From Solobacterium sp. (GTDB taxonomy: Bacteria > Bacillota_I > Bacilli_A > Erysipelotrichales > Erysipelotrichaceae), in assembly GCA_017469355.1 (NCBI GenBank), contig JAFUGM010000019.1, positions 1 to 60,462 on the forward strand: 60,462 nucleotides of DNA, in the 5' to 3' direction. Each line of letters opens with the position of its first letter. The first letter of the stretch is position 1. Below are positions 17,094 to 26,806 of this stretch, in pieces. The translations under genes were made by a program, and so were the position numbers. The notes beneath the pieces are model-generated. The model was not told the origin of the DNA and did no database searches. It worked only from the letters and a program-made list of their open reading frames with translations.

Positions 17094-17119
17094 AAAAAAC
17101 GGCCGAAGCCGTTTTTTCT
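17094..17119 (+). terminator. Intrinsic terminator after the flavin reductase
   Basis: AAAAAACGGC/GCCGTTTTTT with loop CGAA is a symmetrical hairpin that could also stop transcription on the minus strand, where the beta-helix gene ends. Confidence 0.88.
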
Positions 17120-17218
17120 TGGACAATACATTCAGAACTGAGAAGGGAATGGAGTACCTCAGAACTTCAGATTGTCTGTTCTATTTATACGGCTCATATC
17201 TGAGCCGGTTCTGCTGGT

Positions 17219-18451
17219 TCAGCCACGGAATCCAGGACCCTGGAATCCACCTTGAGGTGTGCCTCCCTGGCCACGAGCGCCCTGGCCCATACCGCCCATC
17301 ATCTGATTGGTCAGCTGAGTGACGGTTTCACCATTGACGATCAGTGTTCCGCCATTATAGGTTCCTGTTCCGTCATAATCGAATGCGGACTGTGCAGTGA
17401 TATTGATTGTTCCGCCATTGATTGTAAGATCGCCATTAGAATCGATCGCATCGGTATCGCCGCTTGCCATGGTGATGGAAATGTCACCGCCGTTGATGAC
17501 AATTGCGACATCGTACGCGTTGGACTTTCTTCCGGCATTGATTCCATCATCTCCTGCAGAGATGGTTAGCTCACCATCATTGATTTCGATATAAGTCGAT
17601 TCGATTCCTTCTCCCGCATTGAGGTTGAAGGTTCCGCCGTTGATCGTGATGGTCGCGGAAGCGTGTATCGCATCATCGTTTGCCTGAATATCAAAGGTTC
17701 CGTTTTCTATCACAATCAATCCCAGTGTCGCATCATCATTGTTCTCCGCATGGAGACCATCACTTCCGGAGGTAAGATGGAATGTGCCGTCATAGATGAG
17801 AATGGAGTCGTTTGCCTCGAAGGCTTTGGAGGAAGCAGTGATGTTGTAAGTGCCTCCGGTGACTTTGAGATCATCTTTTGAGGTGATTCCATTATCGGTT
17901 GAGTTGATGTTCAGGGTTCCGACGCCATTTAATACCAGATCATCTTTGGAGTAGATGACCGCATCGGTATTATCGTTGCCGGTTTTGGAAAAGGATCCGG
18001 TGACGGAGAAAGTGTTTTCGCTGTCTGTGGTCGTGACGAATACCTTATCCGCATTGATGACATAGATAACAGGGGAACTGTCATTTGTGATGGAAAGACC
18101 ATCCAGAACCAGCTGTACCTTTTCATTGTCTTCAACATCTACACTGATCGTGACATTCTCTGCCATCCCGCTTAAGACATAGACACCTTCTTCGGTAATC
18201 GCGATATCTTCATCATCTGCGACGGTGAAATATACCGCGTCGGTAAGATCTGCGCTCTGATTGAGATCACGGTCTGTGAACAGACTGTTCTCAGTGGTGG
18301 ATGTAGATTCAGAAGAATCTGATGCGGATGTTTCAATGATATAGGTTTCGGTTCTGACCTCTTCGGCAGGTGCCTCTGCCGCTGCAGTTCCGCATCCGGC
18401 CAGACTCACCGCAAGCAGTCCCGCGGTAATCATACGAGTTACAGGTTTCAT
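17219..18451 (-). CDS. Cthe_2159-like beta-helix carbohydrate-binding lipoprotein
   Basis: A 410-residue lipoprotein with lipobox SLAGC (Cys about 20), a Ser/Thr/Glu-rich linker (to about 60), and a long right-handed beta-helix. The helix is made of near-repeats such as ITINGGTFNLNAGEGI, IVINGGDISI and LTINGGTINI. This is the pattern of Cthe_2159/DUF4353-type polygalacturonate-binding proteins. The C-terminal 25 residues or so are a Gly/Gln/Met-rich tail. The role is probably surface binding of an acidic polysaccharide or calcium. It is monocistronic and convergent with the flavin reductase. Confidence 0.8.
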   Translation of the reverse strand: MKPVTRMITAGLLAVSLAGCGTAAAEAPAEEVRTETYIIETSASDSSESTSTTENSLFTDRDLNQSADLTDAVYFTVADDEDIAITEEGVYVLSGMAENVTISVDVEDNEKVQLVLDGLSITNDSSPVIYVINADKVFVTTTDSENTFSVTGSFSKTGNDNTDAVIYSKDDLVLNGVGTLNINSTDNGITSKDDLKVTGGTYNITASSKAFEANDSILIYDGTFHLTSGSDGLHAENNDDATLGLIVIENGTFDIQANDDAIHASATITINGGTFNLNAGEGIESTYIEINDGELTISAGDDGINAGRKSNAYDVAIVINGGDISITMASGDTDAIDSNGDLTINGGTINITAQSAFDYDGTGTYNGGTLIVNGETVTQLTNQMMGGMGQGARGQGGTPQGGFQGPGFRG

Positions 18452-18615
18452 AATTGACCTCCTTCGCTGCTCTTATTCAGCGTACCTGTATCCTAACTGC
18501 CAAGTTTGAACATTATCTGAACAACGGGTGTGATCCTCATGAAGGATTCGGGAAAGATACGAGAATGAAAGAAATGTAAAAAACTGTCATTTAAGAAAAA
18601 AGTTTCAGATTTGTG

Positions 18616-18645
18616 TTGAAATCCTTTCTCGTTGTTCTATATAAT
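18616..18645 (+). promoter_or_regulatory. Promoter of the arginine operon
   Basis: TTGAAA (18616-18621) and a consensus TATAAT (18640-18645) are separated by 18 bp. The start of transcription would fall just before the T-box leader. Confidence 0.7.
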
Positions 18646-18651
18646 ATCGCT

Positions 18652-18890
18652 AAAGCGAAGAAGTGGAGTAGTACTGCCGCAACAGCTTTGAAGCGAGCCC
18701 AGTATGGTGAAAGTGGGTAAAGGAAAGCTGCAGGAACGTGCCATGGAGTGCATTCACGAAGGAAACCGAGTGAATGACGTAGAGACCGCGTTAAGGGAGA
18801 AAGAGTCCGGAAACCATGGGGTTCCGGGAAGAAAGGTGGCAACGCGCATGATTCGTCCTTTAGGCTTTATGGCTTAAAGGACGTTTTATT
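18652..18890 (+). promoter_or_regulatory. T-box riboswitch, predicted arginine specifier (CGU)
   Basis: All T-box landmarks are readable. Stem I has an AGTA box at 18667-18670. Its distal pairing is CAGCTTT/AAAGCTG with the GCGAG loop motif between. The specifier loop is GAACGTG at 18734-18740, between helix strands GCAG and CCAT, which makes CGT (18737-18739) the specifier codon, followed by the usual purine. Stem III is GGAAACC/GGTTCC. The T-box AAAGGTGGCAACGCG is at 18832-18846. The terminator CGTCCTTTA/TAAAGGACG with TTTTATTTT is at 18854-18892. Uncharged tRNA-Arg binding would favour the antiterminator and read-through into argG. Specifier assignment is inference from folding by eye. Confidence 0.88.
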
Positions 18891-18906
18891 TTCCGGAGGA
18901 ATGACA

Positions 18907-18975
18907 ATGAGACAGCGACGACGAACCATAGATCATGATACGAACATAACGAAACAATACGAATTATATAGATAA
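18907..18975 (+). CDS. Arginine-rich leader peptide (22 codons) upstream of argG
   Basis: A short ORF lies between the T-box terminator and argG. A GGAGGA ribosome site at 18895-18900 sits 6 nt before ATG 18907; an in-frame ATG at 18901 is too close to that site. The peptide starts MRQRRRT and ends with Arg: codons 2, 4, 5 and 6 are AGA, CGA, CGA, CGA, and codon 22 is AGA. Its TAA stop (18973-18975) directly abuts the argG ribosome site AAGGAAGG. The layout suggests that ribosome progress over the Arg codons is coupled to argG initiation, a second layer on top of the T-box. Its translation and role are inferred. Confidence 0.6.
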   Translation: MRQRRRTIDHDTNITKQYELYR

Positions 18976-18989
18976 GGAAGGAAACTGAC

Positions 18990-20213
18990 ATGAAAAAAGA
19001 AGATATCAAAAAAGTAGTGCTCGCTTACAGCGGAGGTCTTGACACCTCCATCATCATTCCCTGGCTGAAGGAAAACTATAACAACTGTGAAGTGATTGCG
19101 GTTTCAGGAAATGTCGGACAGGCTGATGAACTGGAAGGACTGGAAGAAAAAGCAAAGAAGACTGGTGCCTCCAAGCTCTATGTCCTCGATCTTACCGATG
19201 AATATGTGAATGACTTTATTCTTCCCTGTGTAAAGGCAGGTGCCAAATATGAAGACTATCTGCTGGGAACCAGTCATGCTCGTCCGATCATCGCTAAGGG
19301 ATTGGTTGAGATCGCACTCAAGGAAGGCGCAGATGCGATCTGCCATGGATGCACGGGAAAAGGAAATGACCAGGTAAGATTCGAACTTGCGATTAAGCAT
19401 TTCGCTCCCAACATGCCGGTCATCGCACCCTGGAGAGAGTGGCCCATCAAATCCAGAGATGAGGAAATCGATTACGCAGAAGCCCATAACATTCCGCTGA
19501 AGATCTCCCGTGAGACCAACTACTCCAAGGATAAAAACCTCTGGCATCTGAGCCATGAGGGACTGGATCTTGAAGATCCGGGAAATGAACCGCTTTATGA
19601 AAAGCCGGGATTTCTGGAAATGGGTGTTTCTCCGTTAGAAGCTAAAGATGAACCGGAATATATCGAACTTGCGTTTGAACAGGGAATTCCTGTCAGCCTG
19701 AATCAGGAGAAACTGACTCCCAAGGAGATTGTGCTGAAGCTGAATGAAATCGGCGGGCGCAATGGTATTGGCCTGCTTGACATCGTGGAAAACCGGCTGG
19801 TCGGTATGAAGAGCAGAGGTGTCTATGAGACGCCGGGCGGAACCATTCTCTATGCGGCGCATGACTACCTTGAAACCATTACACTCGATAAGCTGACCGC
19901 ACATAAGAAGGCGGAACTGGCTCTGACATTTGCGGATCTTGTCTATAACGGACAGTGGTATACACCGCTTCGTGAAGCGCTCTCCGCATTTGTGGATAAG
20001 ACTCAGGAACGGGTCAGCGGAAGTGTGAAACTGAAGCTGTATAAGGGGAATATCATCAAGGCAGGTGTCTTCAGTGAGTATTCTCTTTACAGTGAGGATC
20101 TTGCGTCCTTCGGTGAGTCTGACTACGATCAGAAGGACAGCGCTGGATTCATCAACCTCTATGGCCTGCCGATCAAGGTTCAGGCTCTTGCGGATCAGAA
20201 ACATAACAAATAA
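18990..20213 (+). CDS. argG: Argininosuccinate synthase
   Basis: A 407-residue enzyme joining citrulline and aspartate with ATP to give argininosuccinate. The ATP-binding P-loop AYSGGLDTS (about 10-18) and the [13 protein letters not shown] segment (about 118-130) are diagnostic, and the length is normal. It is the first gene of the arginine operon, controlled by the upstream T-box and probably the arginine-rich leader. The ribosome site AAGGAAGG starts at the leader stop codon. argH follows after 12 nt. Confidence 0.97.
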   Translation: MKKEDIKKVVLAYSGGLDTSIIIPWLKENYNNCEVIAVSGNVGQADELEGLEEKAKKTGASKLYVLDLTDEYVNDFILPCVKAGAKYEDYLLGTSHARPIIAKGLVEIALKEGADAICHGCTGKGNDQVRFELAIKHFAPNMPVIAPWREWPIKSRDEEIDYAEAHNIPLKISRETNYSKDKNLWHLSHEGLDLEDPGNEPLYEKPGFLEMGVSPLEAKDEPEYIELAFEQGIPVSLNQEKLTPKEIVLKLNEIGGRNGIGLLDIVENRLVGMKSRGVYETPGGTILYAAHDYLETITLDKLTAHKKAELALTFADLVYNGQWYTPLREALSAFVDKTQERVSGSVKLKLYKGNIIKAGVFSEYSLYSEDLASFGESDYDQKDSAGFINLYGLPIKVQALADQKHNK

Positions 20214-20225
20214 CAGGAGGCTTCC

Positions 20226-21617
20226 ATGGCAAAACTGTGGGCAGGAAGAACAGACGGTGCGACCGATCAGATCGCCGATGATTTCAATTCTTCGATCCGG
20301 GTGGATCAGAGAATGTATAAGGAAGATATAACGGGATCGATCGCGCATGCGAAGATGTTAAAAAAGCAGAATATCATTCCCGTAGAAGCAGCGGATCATA
20401 TCATTTCCGGACTGGAAGGGATCCTTGCGGATATGGAGGAAGGACGCTTATTACCCGACCCGGCAAGTGAAGACATCCACATGTTTGTGGAACAGGTACT
20501 GACGGAACGGATCGGTGATGAAGGCAAGATGTTACATACCGCCCGCAGCCGCAATGATCAGGTAACACTCGATACGAGATTGTATCTGCGAGGGCAGTCC
20601 GAAGTGATCCGGGAAAAGATTCTGGATCTCATTGAGGTATTGAATGAGGGAGCGGAGCGCTATAAGGATGTGATTCTTCCTGGATATACGCATATGCAGA
20701 GGGCACAGCCCATTGTCTTTGGTCATCATCTTCTGGCTTATGTCATGATGCTCTTGAGGGATGTTGGCAGATTACAGGATTGTGAATCCAGAATGAACGA
20801 GTCTCCCATCGGTGCCTGTGCGCTGGCGGGAACCACATATGATACGGACCGGGATTATGAGGCAGCGCTGCTTGGCTTTGATTCAGTGAGTCAGAACAGC
20901 CTCGATAGTGTTTCAGACCGGGACTATTGTCTGGAATTACTCAGTGCGCTGTCCATTCTGATGATGCATCTGTCACGCTTTTCCGAAGAATTGATTCTCT
21001 GGTCAAGCTGGGAGTTTGGATTTGTTGAACTGTCAGATGCCTATACCACAGGCTCTTCCATCATGCCGCAGAAAAAGAACCCGGATATGGCAGAACTGAT
21101 CCGTGGAAAAACCGGACGGGTGTATGGTGACCTGATGGGGCTGCTTACGACCATGAAGGGAATTCCTCTTGCCTATAACAAAGACATGCAGGAAGATAAG
21201 GAACCGGTATTCGACGCGGTCGATACCGTGAAGATCTGCCTGGATGTTCTGACACCGATGGTAGATCAGATGACGGTTCATGAAGATCGCATGGCCGAAG
21301 CGGCACGCCGTGGATTCATCAATGCGACGGATGTCGCAGACTATCTTGTAAAAAAGGGAATGCCATTCCGTCAGGCATATAAGATCTCCGGCTCTCTTGT
21401 TGCACTATGCATTCAGAAGGATCTGGTGTTGGAGCGCCTTCCGTTAGAAGAATATCGGCAGTTCTCGGATCTGTTTGAAGAAGATCTCTATGAGGCGATT
21501 GACCTTCGCCATGCGGTAAATACCCGTATTTCCAAAGGCGGAACCGGTATCGCTTCTGTGGAGGCGCAGATCGACTGGGTGAAGGAACAGCTTGTGAATT
21601 TGAGGGGGAACAGATGA
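20226..21617 (+). CDS. argH: Argininosuccinate lyase
   Basis: A 463-residue member of the fumarase/aspartase superfamily that splits argininosuccinate into arginine and fumarate. Its signature GSSIMPQKKNPD is at about residue 277, with HTARSRNDQV near 107. The ribosome site AGGAGG is at 20215-20220. Its TGA overlaps the argC ATG (ATGA), which implies translational coupling. Confidence 0.97.
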   Translation: MAKLWAGRTDGATDQIADDFNSSIRVDQRMYKEDITGSIAHAKMLKKQNIIPVEAADHIISGLEGILADMEEGRLLPDPASEDIHMFVEQVLTERIGDEGKMLHTARSRNDQVTLDTRLYLRGQSEVIREKILDLIEVLNEGAERYKDVILPGYTHMQRAQPIVFGHHLLAYVMMLLRDVGRLQDCESRMNESPIGACALAGTTYDTDRDYEAALLGFDSVSQNSLDSVSDRDYCLELLSALSILMMHLSRFSEELILWSSWEFGFVELSDAYTTGSSIMPQKKNPDMAELIRGKTGRVYGDLMGLLTTMKGIPLAYNKDMQEDKEPVFDAVDTVKICLDVLTPMVDQMTVHEDRMAEAARRGFINATDVADYLVKKGMPFRQAYKISGSLVALCIQKDLVLERLPLEEYRQFSDLFEEDLYEAIDLRHAVNTRISKGGTGIASVEAQIDWVKEQLVNLRGNR

Positions 21618-22549
21618 CAACCGTATTTATTGACGGAAGTTCGGGAACGACCGGACTTCAGATTCATGAACGTCTGTCACAGCGAAGTGAATTGACATTG
21701 TTACAGGTTCCCTATGAACTGCGCCATGAGGAAGCGGTCCGCAAGGAAGCGCTGAATGCGGCGGATGTGGTGTTCCTGTGTCTGCCAGACGATGCGGCAG
21801 ATGTCTCCGCCTCCCTGGTAGAAAATGATCATACCGTAGTGATCGATACCTCTACCGGGCATCGTACTGCCCCGGGATGGGTCTATGGTCTTCCAGAACT
21901 GGATGGGCAGAAAGAACGTATTGCGGCCGCAAAGCGGATTGCCAATCCCGGATGTCATGCCAGTGGGTTCATCGCGTTGAGCGCACCGTTAGTAAAAGCT
22001 GGCGTGCTGTCACCGGAAGCGAAGCTTCACTGCACCTCATTGACCGGATATTCCGGAGGCGGAAAGAAGATGATCGCCCAATATGAACAAGCCGAACGGG
22101 ATCCATATCTCGATGCGCCGCGGATGTATGGCCTTGCGCAGACTCATAAACATCTGCGGGAGATGCAGGTGATCAGCGGACTGGTTCATGAACCGGGCTT
22201 CTGTCCGGTCGTCGCAGATTTCTATTCCGGAATGGAAACGATCATCACCTTGTTTGAAGATGAAGTATGCGGTGGAATCGAAGCGATCAAAGAGGTATAT
22301 CGTTCGGTATATCACACAGGTCTCATACGTTATGAAACCAATACCGATGAATCAGGATTCCTCTCTGCAGCAGCGTTTGCGGGGCGGGATGATATGCAGG
22401 TGAGCGTGGATGGAAATGAGAAGCGCATCCTGCTGACGGCGCGCTTTGACAACCTTGGGAAAGGGGCGTGTGGTGCAGCAATTCAGAATATGAATCTTGT
22501 GCTTGGGCTTCCCGAAGATACCGGGCTCAGAATTGGAGAAAAAGGATGA
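21614..22549 (+). CDS. argC: N-acetyl-gamma-glutamyl-phosphate reductase, short type
   Basis: A 311-residue NADPH-dependent reductase of the short ArgC form. N-terminal FIDGSSGTTGLQI is the dinucleotide site and IANPGCHASGF (about 112) holds the catalytic Cys. Together with argJ, argB and argD it makes ornithine from glutamate. It overlaps argH upstream and argJ downstream by ATGA. Confidence 0.94.
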   Translation: MTTVFIDGSSGTTGLQIHERLSQRSELTLLQVPYELRHEEAVRKEALNAADVVFLCLPDDAADVSASLVENDHTVVIDTSTGHRTAPGWVYGLPELDGQKERIAAAKRIANPGCHASGFIALSAPLVKAGVLSPEAKLHCTSLTGYSGGGKKMIAQYEQAERDPYLDAPRMYGLAQTHKHLREMQVISGLVHEPGFCPVVADFYSGMETIITLFEDEVCGGIEAIKEVYRSVYHTGLIRYETNTDESGFLSAAAFAGRDDMQVSVDGNEKRILLTARFDNLGKGACGAAIQNMNLVLGLPEDTGLRIGEKG

Positions 22550-23766
22550 AATGGATTGAAGGTGGTGTGTGTGCACCGAACGGATTTAAAGCCGGTGGAA
22601 TACATTGCGGGATTCGGAATGGAAAAGATAAAGAAGATCTCGCACTGATTTATTCAAGTGAACCCTGTGTTGGTGCCGGGTTATTTACCCGCAACCGGGT
22701 AAAGGCAGCTCCAGTGAAACTTGACCAGAAGACCATACGTAATGATTCCTTTCATGCGATTATCGCCAACTCCGGCATTGCTAATGCATGTGCTCCGCAT
22801 GATTATGAAAATGCGGTGGCAATGCAGAACGCGGCGGCCAAGGCACTTGGAATCGCACCAGAAACCGTACTGGTTGGCTCGACTGGCGTCATTGGAAAAG
22901 ATCTTGATGTCTCAAAAATTGAAGCGGGACTTCCTGCTTTGATCGAAGCGCTTAAAGCGGATGGAAGCGGGTCGGATAAAGCAGCCAAAGCCATCATGAC
23001 AACCGATACACGGAAAAAGGAACTTGCCGTGGAGGTGGAGCTGGATGGAACAACGGTTCATATCGGTGGAATCTCCAAAGGCTCCGGGATGATTCATCCC
23101 AATATGGGTACGATGCTATGTTATCTGACAACGGATGCTTCAATTAAGAAGGAACTGCTTCAGAAGGCTTTGAAGACTGTTTGTGATCGAAGCTTCAACC
23201 GGATCAGTGTTGATGGTGATACTTCTACCAATGATTCTCTGCTGATTCTTGCGAATGGCTTGGCAGGAAATCCTGAAATCAAGGAGGAATCTGAGGCTTT
23301 CGCTCGATTTACAGAAGCACTTGAAGCACTGTGCGTAGAACTGGCACGCCGCATGGCTGCGGATGGGGAAGGTGCGTCACATCTGATTACCTGTACCGTA
23401 TTCCATTGTCTTGGAGAACCTCGGGCAGAGATTCTTGCCAAGTCTGTGATCCGCTCTCCCTTAACCAAGGCAGCGATCTTTGGGACCGATGCCAACTGGG
23501 GAAGAGTGCTCTGTGCCCTTGGATATGCGGGAGAAGAGTTCGACCAGGATCAGGTGACGATTTCCTTCCGTTCGTCCTATGGAGAAATCATGGTCTGCCA
23601 GAATGGAAAAGGTCTGGAGTTTGATGAAGTGCTTGCCAAAGCGATTTTGAGTGAAGATGAAGTTGAAATTCTCGTCGATATGAATGAAGGGGAGGAAAGT
23701 GTCACCTGCTGGGGATGCGATCTGACTTATGATTATGTAAAGATCAACGGAGATTACCGGACATGA
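22546..23766 (+). CDS. argJ: Bifunctional ornithine acetyltransferase / N-acetylglutamate synthase
   Basis: A protein of about 406 residues. The start ATG at 22546 overlaps the argC stop. ArgJ recycles the acetyl group from acetylornithine to glutamate and can also acetylate glutamate from acetyl-CoA. The self-cleavage site is visible as NMGTMLCYLTTDA (about 183-195), where Thr after Gly becomes the N-terminal nucleophile. ANSGIANA (about 73) and the C-terminal KINGDYRT are also typical. No separate argA is present in the operon, consistent with the cyclic pathway. Confidence 0.95.
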   Translation: MKWIEGGVCAPNGFKAGGIHCGIRNGKDKEDLALIYSSEPCVGAGLFTRNRVKAAPVKLDQKTIRNDSFHAIIANSGIANACAPHDYENAVAMQNAAAKALGIAPETVLVGSTGVIGKDLDVSKIEAGLPALIEALKADGSGSDKAAKAIMTTDTRKKELAVEVELDGTTVHIGGISKGSGMIHPNMGTMLCYLTTDASIKKELLQKALKTVCDRSFNRISVDGDTSTNDSLLILANGLAGNPEIKEESEAFARFTEALEALCVELARRMAADGEGASHLITCTVFHCLGEPRAEILAKSVIRSPLTKAAIFGTDANWGRVLCALGYAGEEFDQDQVTISFRSSYGEIMVCQNGKGLEFDEVLAKAILSEDEVEILVDMNEGEESVTCWGCDLTYDYVKINGDYRT

Positions 23767-24629
23767 ATACAGCACATATGGATAACAGCACAAGAGCACA
23801 GGTTCTGGTACAGGCACTTCCTTACCTGGAACGCTATTATGGCAAAACCATCGTCGTAAAGTATGGCGGTAATGCCATGGTCAGTGAAGAGCTGAAGGAA
23901 CAGGTGATGGAAGATATCGTCCTGCTTTCCATGGTCGGAATCAAAGTGGTTCTGGTGCACGGCGGGGGACCGGAGATGTCGGATCTTATGAAGCGACTCG
24001 GAAAGGTTCCTGAGTTCGTGGATGGACTGCGTGTGACAGACAGTGAGACCATTGAAATCGCCGAGATGATTCTTGCGGGAAAGATCAATAAGAGTCTCGT
24101 AAATCTGCTTCAGATGAAAGGCGGAAAGGCAGCCGGGCTTTCGGGAATCGATGGCCGCATGATTGAGGCGGAGTTCAAGGATGAACGCCTTGGCTATGTA
24201 GGTAATGTCACAAAGGTCAATGCGGAGCCGATCTTCGCTTTGCTTGATAACGGTTATATTCCTGTGATTTCTACGATTGGCTGTGATGCCAATGGAAATA
24301 TCTTCAATATCAATGGGGATACCGCGGCCGGAAAGATCGCACCTGCGGTTCATGCGGAACGCTTAATCATGATGACGGACATTGAAGGAATCATGAAGGA
24401 TCGTGAAGATACGGGATCTCTGATTCCTGAGCTCAACGTGGAAGAAGCGGAACAGATGATTGCGGATGGAACTGTATCGGGTGGAATGATTCCAAAGGTA
24501 CGCTGTTGTATTGATGCGCTGAAAGCAGGGGTTAAGGCGTCGGTTATTATTGATGGAAGGGTGCCGCACGCAACCTTAATGGAGATTCTGACCAATGAGG
24601 GTGCCGGCACAATGATAAAGGAGAAGTAA
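23763..24629 (+). CDS. argB: Acetylglutamate kinase
   Basis: A 288-residue amino acid kinase. VVKYGGNAM (about 35) and VLVHGGGPEMS (about 64) form the phosphate and substrate sites, with GGMIPKV near 241. It phosphorylates N-acetylglutamate and is the usual point of arginine feedback in cyclic pathways. The start overlaps the argJ stop (ATGA). Confidence 0.96.
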   Translation: MNTAHMDNSTRAQVLVQALPYLERYYGKTIVVKYGGNAMVSEELKEQVMEDIVLLSMVGIKVVLVHGGGPEMSDLMKRLGKVPEFVDGLRVTDSETIEIAEMILAGKINKSLVNLLQMKGGKAAGLSGIDGRMIEAEFKDERLGYVGNVTKVNAEPIFALLDNGYIPVISTIGCDANGNIFNINGDTAAGKIAPAVHAERLIMMTDIEGIMKDREDTGSLIPELNVEEAEQMIADGTVSGGMIPKVRCCIDALKAGVKASVIIDGRVPHATLMEILTNEGAGTMIKEK

Positions 24630-24636
24630 GATTTTC

Positions 24637-25818
24637 ATGAGCGGAATCAAGGAACTGGATCAGTGTTATGTGGCTTCTACCTATGGGCGATTTCCGGCTG
24701 TACTTAAGGAAGGAAAAGGAAGCGAAGTATTTGATGAAGATGGAAAGCGATACATCGATATGGGATCGGGAATCGGTGTCAATCTCTTCGGATACAGTGA
24801 TGAGGTCTGGAAACAGGCAGTTGTCGAACAGCTGAATGCGCTCCAGCATACTTCCAATCTTTATTACACCGGCCCATGCGCAAAGCTGGCGGAACAGTTA
24901 TGCCGGAGGACGGGTTTGAAAAAGGTCTTTTTCTGCAACTCTGGTGCTGAAGCGAATGAATGCGCAATTAAAGCAGCACGGCGATATGCGGAAATAAATC
25001 TTGGCCCGGAATATACCACTATCATCACATTGAACAACAGTTTCCATGGGCGAACTCTTACAACCCTTGCGGCGACAGGCCAGGCAAAGTTTCATGAACT
25101 GTTTCAACCGTTAACTCCGGGATTTGTACATGCGGATGCCAATGATCTGGAAGGGCTCGAAGTATTATTGAAGGCCTATCCAACAGCAGCTGTCATGATT
25201 GAATGTGTGCAGGGAGAAGGCGGGGTCAATGTATTGGAGACATCCTATATTGAAGGCATCACAAAGCTTGCGGAAACCTATGGCTTTCTTCTGATTGATG
25301 ATGAAGTGCAGACCGGCAATGGCCGTACGGGAAAGCTGTTTGCGTATATGCATACAGATGTCGTCCCGGATATTGTGACGACTGCCAAAGGACTGGGCGG
25401 TGGTCTTCCGATTGGCGCATGCATGTTAGGGGGAAAGGTTCAGGATATCTTTCATCCCGGAGATAACGGATCTACCTTTGGCGGGAACCCGGCGGTCTGT
25501 GCCGGAGCGCTTGCGAATCTGAACCGTCTCGATGAGGCATTCCTGGAAGAGGTTAACCGGAAGTCAGCTCATATCTTTGAACGTCTTTCCAATCAGCCAG
25601 GAATCCGCTCTCTCAGTGGAAAGGGCCTGATGATCGGAATTGAACCGGAACAGGGAACCGCTGCTTCCCTTGCCCAGAAAATTCTGGAAGGTGGGGTTCT
25701 GGTATTAACTGCCGGGGGAAATAAAGTGCGCCTGTTACCGCCACTGAACATTCCCGATGAGCTTCTTGATGAAGCGCTTGATGTGATACTTCAGGCTTTT
25801 GCGTCACAGAAAGGATAA
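24637..25818 (+). CDS. argD: Acetylornithine aminotransferase
   Basis: A 393-residue class III PLP aminotransferase. [15 protein letters not shown] (about 95) is the cofactor phosphate region. [17 protein letters not shown] (about 222) and [14 protein letters not shown] (PLP lysine about 252) are diagnostic. It converts N-acetylglutamate semialdehyde to acetylornithine. The gap to argB is 7 nt. Confidence 0.95.
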   Translation: MSGIKELDQCYVASTYGRFPAVLKEGKGSEVFDEDGKRYIDMGSGIGVNLFGYSDEVWKQAVVEQLNALQHTSNLYYTGPCAKLAEQLCRRTGLKKVFFCNSGAEANECAIKAARRYAEINLGPEYTTIITLNNSFHGRTLTTLAATGQAKFHELFQPLTPGFVHADANDLEGLEVLLKAYPTAAVMIECVQGEGGVNVLETSYIEGITKLAETYGFLLIDDEVQTGNGRTGKLFAYMHTDVVPDIVTTAKGLGGGLPIGACMLGGKVQDIFHPGDNGSTFGGNPAVCAGALANLNRLDEAFLEEVNRKSAHIFERLSNQPGIRSLSGKGLMIGIEPEQGTAASLAQKILEGGVLVLTAGGNKVRLLPPLNIPDELLDEALDVILQAFASQKG

Positions 25819-25822
25819 ACGT

Positions 25823-26806
25823 ATGGATTTAAAAGGAAGAGATTTTCTGACCCTTCTGGACTTTACACCGGAAGAGATTCTCGGTCTCATCGATCTTGCG
25901 GCCGAATTAAAGCAGAAAAAGAAGGCGCATATTCCACATCGCTTATGTGAAGGAAAGAATGTTGCGTTGATATTTGAAAAAACCAGCACTAGAACGCGGT
26001 GTGCCTTTGAGGTCGCCGCCAGTGATCTTGGTATGGGAAGCACCTATCTTGGACCGACGGGTTCACAGATCGGAATCAAGGAGACGATTGCGGATACCGC
26101 AAGGGTTCTTTCCGGTATGTATGATGCGATTGAATACCGGGGATTCGAGCAGGAAATCGTGGAAGAACTAGCGGCCTATTCGGATGTACCGGTATATAAC
26201 GGCTTGACCAATGAATTCCATCCGACACAGATTCTGGCAGATATGTTGACCATACGGGAAGCCTTTGGCCGCCTGAAGGGAATTCATCTGGTTTATATGG
26301 GAGATGCCCGTTATAACATGGGACGTTCTTTAATGATCGGTTGTGCCAAGCTTGGACTGAAGTTCACCGCCTGTGCACCAGAAGGATATTACCCAGAGGA
26401 AGCACTCATGGAGACATGCCGGAAGATTGCGGAAGAAACCGGTGCAGTGATTGAACTGTGTGGAGAGCCGAAGGAAGCCGTCAAAGGGGCAGATGTCATC
26501 TATACGGATATCTGGGTCTCCATGGGAGAACCCGAGGCGGTTTGGGAAGAACGTATTCCGAAGATGCTACCATACCAGGTAAACGCAGAACTCATGCATG
26601 CTGCCGGGGAACAGTGCCGCTTCATGCATTGCCTGCCTTCCTATCATGACCTGAAAACGGAAGTAGGAAAGAAGGTTGGTGAGAAATACGGCCTTGAGGC
26701 GTTGGAGGTGACAGATGAAGTATTCGAAAGCCCGCAGTCTCTGGTATTTACAGAAGCAGAAAACCGCATGCATACCATTAAGGCGGTCATGGCTGCGACC
26801 TTATGA
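25823..26806 (+). CDS. argF: Ornithine carbamoyltransferase
   Basis: A 327-residue enzyme transferring carbamoyl phosphate to ornithine. The carbamoyl-phosphate site [12 protein letters not shown] (about 53) and the ornithine site [10 protein letters not shown] (about 272) are intact. The ATG at 25823 is chosen, 4 nt after argD, because the protein starts with the family-typical [19 protein letters not shown]. Its stop overlaps the carA start. Confidence 0.95.
   Translation: MDLKGRDFLTLLDFTPEEILGLIDLAAELKQKKKAHIPHRLCEGKNVALIFEKTSTRTRCAFEVAASDLGMGSTYLGPTGSQIGIKETIADTARVLSGMYDAIEYRGFEQEIVEELAAYSDVPVYNGLTNEFHPTQILADMLTIREAFGRLKGIHLVYMGDARYNMGRSLMIGCAKLGLKFTACAPEGYYPEEALMETCRKIAEETGAVIELCGEPKEAVKGADVIYTDIWVSMGEPEAVWEERIPKMLPYQVNAELMHAAGEQCRFMHCLPSYHDLKTEVGKKVGEKYGLEALEVTDEVFESPQSLVFTEAENRMHTIKAVMAATL

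Noticed and set aside
19635-20348. Minus-strand open frame of 237 codons inside argG/argH
   Set aside because: Antisense to confidently identified genes, no family features.
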